From the NCBI GenBank assembly GCA_900696685.1, contig CAADHA010000071.1:1-44105 (forward strand): 44,105 nt of DNA, read 5' to 3'. The stretch's first letter is position 1. Every line of letters begins with the position of its first letter. Positions 9,244 through 15,184 of the stretch are shown one piece after another. The stretch is from an uncultured Planctomycetota bacterium (GTDB lineage: Bacteria > Planctomycetota > Phycisphaerae > Phycisphaerales > UBA5793). A model generated the notes under the pieces. The model was given only the letters and a program-made list of their open reading frames with translations, was not told the DNA's origin and ran no database searches. The translations under genes and the position numbers were made by a program.

Positions 9244-10422
9244 ATGGACAATCCACTCTGGGGAAACGACTGGAACGAGGCGCGCGCCAACTGGACGCTC
9301 GACCCCGAAGTGACGTTTCTCAATCATGGTTCATTCGGCGCCACGCCAAGGCCCGTGCTTGAGGCGCAGTCGCGCCTGCGGGCCGAGATGGAGCGGCAGC
9401 CCGTTCTCTTTCTCGATCGCATGCTTCGGGCGCGGCTCGATGCGGCGCTCGCCGCCGTGGGGCGGCTGCTGGGAACGCACGCCCGCAATCTCGCCTTCGT
9501 CCCCAACGCAACCTACGCGATCAACTCCGTCGTCCAGTCGCTGCCCTTCAGGCCCGGCGATGAACTGCTCATCGTCGAGCACGGCTATCCGGCGATCATC
9601 AAGACGCTCATGCGCATCGCCGACCGCACCGGCGCGCGTGTGGTGCGGCTGCCCATCGCGTTTCCGCGCGAATCGACGGATGAGATCGCGAACGCGATCA
9701 TCGGCGCACTCAACAGTCGGACGCGCCTGGTTGTTCTCGACCAGGTCACCTCTCCGACGGCGATGATCATCCCGGCGCGCCCGGTTGTGCAGGCGTGCCG
9801 GGAGCGGGGGATTCTCGTCATGGTTGATGGGGCGCATGCGCCCGGGATGCTGCCGGTCGACCTGGATGCGATGCAGCCGGACTTCTGGACCGGCAATCTG
9901 CACAAGTGGGTCTGTGCGCCGAAGGGGGCGGCTGTGCTCTATGTCCGCCCGGACCTGGCGAAGAGCATTGCGCCGGTCGTGACGTCGCACTCTTACGGCT
10001 CCATGTTCCCGGAGGAGTTCTTCTGGACGGGCACGGACGATCCGACGGCGTACCTGAGCGTGCCGGCCGCGATCGAGTTCATGTCGTCACTGGGCTGGGC
10101 GCGCGTGCATGCGCACAACTTCGCACTGGCGCGGTGGGGGAGCCGCGTCGTGGCCGACGCGGTCGGCGGTTCGCTTCCCGTGCCCGACAACCACGGCAAC
10201 TACGGCGCCATGGCGATCATCGAGATCACCAGCCGCTTCAATCCGCCGACAATCGAGGAGGCCCGCGCCCTGCAGGCACGACTCTACGAGAGCGATCGGA
10301 TCGAAGTGCCTTTCATGCAGGTGGACCGGCGGACGTTCGTGCGCCTCTCCGCGCAGGTCTACAACGCGCCGAGAGAGTATGAGCGGCTGGGCGCCGCGCT
10401 GAATCGTCTTCTGCCCGGATGA
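9244..10422 (+). CDS. Class V aminotransferase, isopenicillin-N-epimerase-like
   Basis: The 392-residue PLP enzyme is of fold type I. Features are the N-terminal FLNHGSFGATPRPVLEAQ segment typical of CefD/isopenicillin-N epimerase-like proteins, the PLP-contacting VDGAHAPGMLPVDL and the Schiff-base Lys221 in GNLHKWVCAPKGAAVLYV. The family includes epimerases, cysteine desulfurase-like lyases and ergothioneine lyases; without a pathway nearby the substrate is unknown. A start at 9163 (overlapping the ABC ATPase stop) would add 27 Arg-rich residues of no family resemblance. ATG 9244 fits the family and has an AGGG at suitable distance. Confidence 0.85.
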   Translation: MDNPLWGNDWNEARANWTLDPEVTFLNHGSFGATPRPVLEAQSRLRAEMERQPVLFLDRMLRARLDAALAAVGRLLGTHARNLAFVPNATYAINSVVQSLPFRPGDELLIVEHGYPAIIKTLMRIADRTGARVVRLPIAFPRESTDEIANAIIGALNSRTRLVVLDQVTSPTAMIIPARPVVQACRERGILVMVDGAHAPGMLPVDLDAMQPDFWTGNLHKWVCAPKGAAVLYVRPDLAKSIAPVVTSHSYGSMFPEEFFWTGTDDPTAYLSVPAAIEFMSSLGWARVHAHNFALARWGSRVVADAVGGSLPVPDNHGNYGAMAIIEITSRFNPPTIEEARALQARLYESDRIEVPFMQVDRRTFVRLSAQVYNAPREYERLGAALNRLLPG

Positions 10423-10425
10423 GGA

Positions 10426-10824
10426 TCATCCTTCGGCGATGACGGCATCGACCTCGACTTCGAGGCGGCACTCCGGCGATGCGAGTGCGGCCACCGCGAC
10501 GGTTGTGTTCGCGGGGCGGACTTGGGCGAAGACCGCGTGATGCGCCCGGCCGACCGCTTCAAGATCGTTCATGTCCACAAGATAGATGCGCACGCGGACG
10601 ACGTCGCGCAGCGACGCGCCTGCACGGCGCAGCGACGCGTCGATCTTCTGGAAGATGCAGACAGCCTGCCGGCCCGCGTCGTCGGGCGAATGGATGCGGC
10701 CCTGCTCGTCGGCCGCGACGGTGCCCGACACGAAGACCATGTTGCCGATGCGGACCGCGCGGCTGTAGCCGACGGTGCGCTCCCAGAGAGTGCCGCTGGA
10801 GATGAGTTGCCTGTGGGGTTGCAT
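10426..10824 (-). CDS. RidA/YjgF/UK114-family protein, non-canonical active site
   Basis: The 132-residue protein has the RidA trimer fold: IGNMVFVSGTVA, AGRQAVCIFQKIDASLRRAGASLRDVVRVRIYLVDM, RLEVEVDAVI. RidA hydrolyses reactive enamine/imine intermediates. The Arg that binds the substrate carboxylate in E. coli RidA (PARSCVEV context) is replaced by Asn here (PANTTVAV), so classical imine deaminase activity is doubtful; it fits the divergent Rid subfamilies better. It is the last gene of a four-gene minus-strand run (coxIII, coxIV, DUF456, this) with spacings of 27, 21 and 18 nt. Confidence 0.85.
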   Translation of the reverse strand: MQPHRQLISSGTLWERTVGYSRAVRIGNMVFVSGTVAADEQGRIHSPDDAGRQAVCIFQKIDASLRRAGASLRDVVRVRIYLVDMNDLEAVGRAHHAVFAQVRPANTTVAVAALASPECRLEVEVDAVIAEG

Positions 10825-10842
10825 GAGGGACTCCGCTCTCGA

Positions 10843-11349
10843 TCAGAGTATGAACGCAGCGGCCACGATCACAACATAGACGCCGGTGCAGATGGCGGAT
10901 TTCACGACCGTGCCGACGGCTTTTCCGGCAGCCGCGCCGCCGCCGACGGCCAACTGCGAACGAACATTGCGGTTGCCCGCGGCGAGTTCGCCGAGGATGG
11001 CGCCGATGCCGGCGCCGACGACGCCCCAGATGATCGCGCCTATGAGGGGCGGAAAGGCGGCGCCGGCTATGGCGCCGATGATGCCGCCCATGAGCGCCCC
11101 CATGCTGGAAGACCGCGTTCCGCCTGCGCTTCTCGAACCGACGGCGCCCGCGGCAAACTCGATCGCTTCGCCGGCCAGCGCCGCAATGACGCAGAGGCCC
11201 AGAGTCCACCAGCTGAACGTCTCAGGAGCGAGCCACTGCGCGACGAGGGCAAGGGCGATGATCCACCACGTCCCCGGCAGGCCGACGAGGGTGAGAATCG
11301 GTCCGGCAAGGCCGAGGATGGTCAGGCCAGAGGCCAGAAGCCAGTACAC
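10843..11349 (-). CDS. DUF456-family small membrane protein
   Basis: The 168-residue protein begins with two hydrophobic segments (LLASGLTILGLAGPILTLVGLPG and ALALVAQWLAPE), followed by a Gly/Ala-rich membrane region (GALMGGIIGAIAGAAFPPLIG) and a final helix. The pattern LPGTWWIIALALVA plus the glycine-rich helices matches DUF456. The function of the family is unknown. It lies 21 nt after coxIV and 18 nt before the RidA-like gene, so it is probably expressed with oxidase subunits. Whether it acts in oxidase assembly is untested inference. Confidence 0.8.
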   Translation of the reverse strand: MYWLLASGLTILGLAGPILTLVGLPGTWWIIALALVAQWLAPETFSWWTLGLCVIAALAGEAIEFAAGAVGSRSAGGTRSSSMGALMGGIIGAIAGAAFPPLIGAIIWGVVGAGIGAILGELAAGNRNVRSQLAVGGGAAAGKAVGTVVKSAICTGVYVVIVAAAFIL

Positions 11350-11370
11350 GCTCTTTGTTGGGAGAAGCGG

Positions 11371-11832
11371 TCAGTAGAGTTGCGGCCAGTCCACCGCCAC
11401 GTCAGGCGCGAGCATGATGATGATGAACACGAACAGAGCCGTGGGCATGGCGAGGATGAGGTTCAGTTTCCACCCGTCGAAGCGCAGGTGCATGAAAAAG
11501 GCGCCGACGAGGGCGGCCTTGATGAGGGCGAGGATGCTCAGCACGCCGATGCGCGTCGCCCAGCCAGCCGCCTGGAAGCGCTCGCTCGGCGCCATGGACG
11601 CCGCGGCGGCCTTGACGGATTCGTTCACCCCATCACCCTGGAAGGCGTCGGGAGCAAGGACGGAGGGCGTGAAGGGATCATGTCCCCGCCCGTTGATATG
11701 CACGAGTTCCGGGATGCTCACTTCGATCACCGTGAGGATCACCAGCCAGATGAAGATGGCGATGTAGTTTGGGTGATGGCTGTGGCCCTGAGCGTGTTCG
11801 GCCCGGTGAGAGGATGCGACGGCAGTGGTCAT
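11371..11832 (-). CDS. Cytochrome c oxidase subunit IV (prokaryotic type) with enlarged first loop
   Basis: The 153-residue subunit has a His-rich N-terminus (HRAEHAQGHSHHPNY), TM1 at about 23-41, TM2 at about 94-115 (RIGVLSILALIKAALVGAFF) and TM3 at about 122-142. The ALIKA...FFMHLRF pattern identifies bacterial COX4/CyoD-like subunits, which stabilise subunit I and the CuB site. The family is usually about 100 residues. Here the loop between TM1 and TM2 is about 50 residues (42-92), predicted periplasmic because the TM2-TM3 turn (RFDGWK) is basic and therefore cytoplasmic. It is 27 nt after coxIII. Confidence 0.85.
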   Translation of the reverse strand: MTTAVASSHRAEHAQGHSHHPNYIAIFIWLVILTVIEVSIPELVHINGRGHDPFTPSVLAPDAFQGDGVNESVKAAAASMAPSERFQAAGWATRIGVLSILALIKAALVGAFFMHLRFDGWKLNLILAMPTALFVFIIIMLAPDVAVDWPQLY

Positions 11833-11859
11833 GGCAGGTGGATTTCGACTCGGGTGCGA

Positions 11860-12837
11860 TTACATGAGGTAAACAATGGTGAAGAGGATGATCCAGACGA
11901 GATCAACGAAGTGCCAGTAGAGGCCGACGACTTCGATGGCCATCGTTCCGGCGCGGCGCAGGGCGTAGAAGGCGAGGATGACGATCAGGGCCACGACGCC
12001 GCCGGCCACGTGAAACCCGTGGAAGCCCGTCATGATGTAGAACGTGCTGGTGAAGTTGTCCCGGCCTGGGATGAACCCCTCCGGATAGATGTTGTGATGC
12101 TTGCCGAAGGTGCTGATCGTGCGGCGGAACGAGTCGTCCTCGGGAAACAGCGCCGCCAGTTGAATCGTCTCCTCGAGCACGCGGCGGTCCCACTCGCGCA
12201 GCGGCTGTTGCTGGGAGGGGGGGGCCGTCTTCTTCACCCTCGGCCTTCCCTCCGCAAGGACACTGTGCAGACGGAGCAACTGCTCGTTCTGCTTCTCCTC
12301 AGGCGACATGCCCGTCGAGGCGAGGATGATCCGGAGACCTTCGGCGCCGACGGGTTCGAGAGCGCCGTGTCCGCCGGCGCGCGCCGCGTGCAGACCCCGC
12401 TTGTTCATCTCATGCTCGACCGCGTGCAACAGGGCGGAGGACGGCGCGTGAAGAAGGTGCCGATACTCGTACACCTGGATGCCGACGAACAGCGCTCCGC
12501 CGAAGATCGTGGCCGCGAGATACTTCATGGCCCGGGAGCGGTTGCCCGCGTCGGACCACTGGAAGGCCTTGACCATCGTCACGGACGAGCAGATGAGCAG
12601 AAAGGTGTTGAAGGCGGTGATGCGGACCGCGAGGATGTCGTAGGGGTTGGGCCAGCCGGCCGTGCCGAAGCGGATCACGATGTAAGACCCGATGAGTCCG
12701 GCGAAGAACATGACTTCGCTGACGAGGAAGAGCCACATGCACAACTTGACGTTGGGCAGGCCGATGGCGGTCGGCTCGGTCGGGCCGTGGCCGTGATCGT
12801 GGGAGGAAGCGCCGTGATGAAGGAGGGCAGTGCTCAT
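11860..12837 (-). CDS. coxC: Cytochrome c oxidase subunit III with about 130-residue insertion
   Basis: The 325-residue subunit is of the five-helix type. TM1 lies near 30-56 (KLCMWLFLVSEVMFFAGLIG), TM2 near 67-92, TM3 near 103-126, TM4 near 262-293 (YIMTGFHGFHVAGG, the family hallmark) and TM5 near 302-325. Residues 129-260 between TM3 and TM4 replace a loop that normally has 15-25 residues. The insert is hydrophilic, with a Glu/Gln/Arg-rich helical part (SPEEKQNEQLLRLHS) and a Pro/Gln linker. The start MSTALLHHG was chosen because translation upstream is Arg/Pro-rich and unlike the family. The gene heads the leftward cox operon, divergent from the cupredoxin gene. Confidence 0.88.
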   Translation of the reverse strand: MSTALLHHGASSHDHGHGPTEPTAIGLPNVKLCMWLFLVSEVMFFAGLIGSYIVIRFGTAGWPNPYDILAVRITAFNTFLLICSSVTMVKAFQWSDAGNRSRAMKYLAATIFGGALFVGIQVYEYRHLLHAPSSALLHAVEHEMNKRGLHAARAGGHGALEPVGAEGLRIILASTGMSPEEKQNEQLLRLHSVLAEGRPRVKKTAPPSQQQPLREWDRRVLEETIQLAALFPEDDSFRRTISTFGKHHNIYPEGFIPGRDNFTSTFYIMTGFHGFHVAGGVVALIVILAFYALRRAGTMAIEVVGLYWHFVDLVWIILFTIVYLM

Positions 12838-13207
12838 GGGGGCGACATGGTATCTTCGGCCGGGGCATCCGCCAAGCGAAGCACGCCAGGGATTCTGTGC
12901 GCCGGGCGCGACGAATGCCGTGAGATGCTCCGGCGCCGCGGGCGAAAAGCGGTTGCGGCAGAGCATGTTTCGGGAGATTGATGCGAGAGAATGCACAAAT
13001 CCGAAACGTCGGGTCTATACCCGAGATTGACGGGGCCTATCATCACGGCCGCCGGGCCTTGTGAATAATCGCACAGGCAGGGCGTCAAAATGGCGGGGTC
13101 GAGTGTACCGATCCCGCCTGTCGCCGCTTCGCCGGGACTCTCGGCGAATCCGGCGGCGGCGCCGAATGGTTTCAGGGAAACGACATCGAGATCGAAAGGG
13201 ACAGACA
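12838..13207. promoter_or_regulatory. Divergent control region of the two cox operons
   Basis: This 370-bp gap separates coxIII (leftward) from the cupredoxin-coxII-coxI run (rightward), so promoters for both should lie here. It is more AT-rich around 12980-13070. It holds a perfect 16-bp palindrome (13009-13024) and an AATAAT at 13064-13069 that could be a rightward -10 element, but no matching -35 is seen. I find no small gene in it. Confidence 0.5.
13009..13024. repeat. 16-bp palindrome, candidate operator
   Basis: TCGGGTCTATACCCGA consists of 6-bp arms around a CTAT centre in the divergent cox control region. On the minus strand it contains TATAGA, which could be part of a leftward -10 element. 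Regulator binding is inference. Confidence 0.4.
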
Positions 13208-13942
13208 ATGGAACGTTCGACGGGATGGATGCTCGCGGCCGCAGGCACACTGGGATTGTGCGCATCCGCCGCGCTGGCGGGCGGGACGGTCAAGGGCAAG
13301 ATCAACTTCGACGGCAAGATGGCCAAGCCCAAGCAGGTGCGCGTGAGCGGCGACAACTTCTGCGTCCAGGCGCACAAGGAGAATCCGCTCGTCGAGGAGA
13401 CGTTCGTCTTCAACACGGAGAAGGCCACGTTGTGCAACGTGCTCGTGTACGTGAAGGGTTCCGTGCCGGGCAAGTTCGAAGTGCCGAGCAAGCCGGCCGT
13501 CATCGACCAGGTCGGCTGCCAGTATACTCCGCACGTCGTGGCGGTGATGAAGGGGCAGCAGCTCCAGTTGAAGAACTCGGACACGACGGCACACAACCTC
13601 GATCTCAAGGCCGCCAACAATCCGAGTTTCAATGAGGGCCAGCCCGTGCAGGGCATGGTCAAGACCGTCGCCTTCAACAACGTCGAGTTCGACCCGCCGA
13701 TGAGGCTCAAGTGCCAGGTGCATGCGTGGATGAATGCCTTTGTCGCGGTCTTCGATCATCCGTTCTTCGCGGTCAGCGATGAGAACGGCGAGTTCGAGAT
13801 CAAGGACCTGCCGCCCGGCAAGTACACGCTTTCGGTGTGGCACGAGTTCGACAAGTTCACGCCGGTGCAGTCGGAGATCGCCTTCGAAGTGAGCGACGGC
13901 GGGACGACGACGGTGGATTTCACCTATCAGCCGCCCAAGTGA
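13208..13942 (+). CDS. Exported cupredoxin-like protein with C-terminal carboxypeptidase-regulatory-like domain
   Basis: The 244-residue protein starts at ATG after GAAAGGGA and has a signal peptide (cleaved near ALAGG, residue 24-26). The middle part reads CQYTPHVVAVMKGQQLQLKN and SDTTAHNLDL, then LKCQVHAWMNAF. His129 with Cys169, His172 and Met175 gives a type-1 copper ligand set with amicyanin-like spacing (C-x2-H-x2-M). Residues from about 185 (FAVSDENGEFEIKDLPPGKYTLSVWHE) form a CarboxypepD_reg-like beta sandwich. It precedes coxII by about 110 nt on the same strand. A periplasmic electron carrier to the CuA site, or a copper chaperone, is the likely role by context; ligand assignment is from motif only. 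Confidence 0.8.
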   Translation: MERSTGWMLAAAGTLGLCASAALAGGTVKGKINFDGKMAKPKQVRVSGDNFCVQAHKENPLVEETFVFNTEKATLCNVLVYVKGSVPGKFEVPSKPAVIDQVGCQYTPHVVAVMKGQQLQLKNSDTTAHNLDLKAANNPSFNEGQPVQGMVKTVAFNNVEFDPPMRLKCQVHAWMNAFVAVFDHPFFAVSDENGEFEIKDLPPGKYTLSVWHEFDKFTPVQSEIAFEVSDGGTTTVDFTYQPPK

Positions 13943-14049
13943 TGCTGGAACACGGGCGGATCAGACGTGGATGAGAGCAGCGCCTGCCGCAGCGAGCCTG
14001 CGGCGGGCGTCTGCGGCATGTTTCATCGAGAGTGAGGCTGGCGGCGATC

Positions 14050-15069
14050 ATGAAGCGAAGTGTGCTCCCCATGTTCGGTGGTGTGATGCTCGCCCTCGCC
14101 GCGGCCCCGGCGATGGCCTCGTACGGCGCGGGCGACCCTTCGCTCTGGCATCCGCTGCGGCGGTCCGTGACCGAGGTCGGATTCGACATCGACCGGCTGT
14201 ACTGGGGAATCCTGCTGCTGACCGGCGCCGTCTTCATCGCCGTGCAGATCGTGCTGGTGTATTTCACGGTCCGTTATCGTGCCGTGCCGGGCGGGAAGGC
14301 GAAGTTCATTCACGGCAACAACCGGCTCGAGGCGACGTGGACCATCGTGCCGTCGATCATCCTCGTGCTCATCGCAGCGCTGAGCAAGGGAACGTGGGAT
14401 GAGATTCGCTTCGACGCGCCGACCTCCGAAGACACGGTGCAGATCGAGTGCATCGCTCAGCAGTTCGCGTGGTACTTCCGCTATCCGGGCAACGACGGTC
14501 GCTTCGGACCGCGCGACACCGACCGGCTTGCCGAGGCGATCGCGGTGAACAACACGGCCGATCCGTGGATGGTGGATCGCACGACCGTGCCCGCGAACTG
14601 GACGGGCGAGCAGCCCCCCGGCGCCGACGACTACACGATCCAGGCGGAGTTGCGCATTCCCGCCGATCGCCCGGTGCGGATTCTCCTGACCAGCAACGAC
14701 GTGCTGCACTCGTTCTTCGTGCCCGAGTTCCGCGTCAAGCACGATGCGGTGCCCGGCATGAACGGCGGGCGCCTCTGGTTCGAGGTTCCGTGGAAGCGGG
14801 CGCAGGGCTACGAGTACTTCGACCTGGTCTGCGCGGAGTTGTGCGGTCTCCAGCACTACTCGATGCGCGGCAAGGTGATCGTGATGCCCAGCGGGCCGGT
14901 GCACCCCGACGCGCTGGCCAAGGACGGCGCCGCCTGGCTTGAGGAGTTCCTCGAGGATGAGGACCAGGTCAAGGCCTGGCTCAACCGCCAGACCTGGGAG
15001 ACGTACGTTCACGTGATGTCCAAGATCACCGCCGCCGAGCAGGCCGCGAGTGAGGATGACTACTACTGA
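14050..15069 (+). CDS. coxB: Cytochrome c oxidase subunit II (CuA, no heme c domain)
   Basis: The 339-residue protein has a signal peptide (MKRSVLPMFGGVMLALAAAPAMA), two helices (about 52-74 and 97-113) and a periplasmic cupredoxin domain. The CuA ligands are complete: His220 (DVLHSFFVPEF), Cys261, Glu263, Cys265, His269 and Met272 (CAELCGLQHYSM). No CxxCH follows, so it is not a caa3-type fusion. The stretch between WYFRYPG and the first cupredoxin strand (about 147-203) is longer than in mitochondrial-type proteins, as in several caa3-like lineages. A GTG at 14032 is an alternative start; ATG 14050 is preferred for its signal peptide, though its GAGG is 12 nt away. It is followed by coxI after 115 nt. 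Confidence 0.92.
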   Translation: MKRSVLPMFGGVMLALAAAPAMASYGAGDPSLWHPLRRSVTEVGFDIDRLYWGILLLTGAVFIAVQIVLVYFTVRYRAVPGGKAKFIHGNNRLEATWTIVPSIILVLIAALSKGTWDEIRFDAPTSEDTVQIECIAQQFAWYFRYPGNDGRFGPRDTDRLAEAIAVNNTADPWMVDRTTVPANWTGEQPPGADDYTIQAELRIPADRPVRILLTSNDVLHSFFVPEFRVKHDAVPGMNGGRLWFEVPWKRAQGYEYFDLVCAELCGLQHYSMRGKVIVMPSGPVHPDALAKDGAAWLEEFLEDEDQVKAWLNRQTWETYVHVMSKITAAEQAASEDDYY

Positions 15070-15141
15070 TCGGAATCCGGCGCTGCGGCCCACTGCGGCG
15101 CGCGGCGCACGGCGACTCAAGTCTCAAGTCCAGGGCCTCAG

Positions 15142-15167
15142 CCCCCAATCCCCTGCCCCAAGCCCCC
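15142..15167 (-). other. G-quadruplex-forming motif in the coxII-coxI spacer
   Basis: The plus strand reads C5-AAT-C4-TG-C4-AAG-C5, so the minus strand has four G runs of 4-5 with loops of 2-3 nt. This satisfies the standard quadruplex pattern, and the plus strand satisfies the i-motif pattern. It lies 18 nt before the coxI start codon and just after a 7-bp tandem repeat (CTCAAGT twice, 15116-15129). Confidence 0.55.
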
Positions 15168-15184
15168 TCGGAATCCTCCCCGCC

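Noticed and set aside
10522..12981. Long plus-strand reading frame of 819 residues
   Set aside because: It is antisense to RidA, DUF456, coxIV and coxIII, all well-supported genes. Its translation is Asp/Arg/His-rich with no fold, a usual by-product of high GC.
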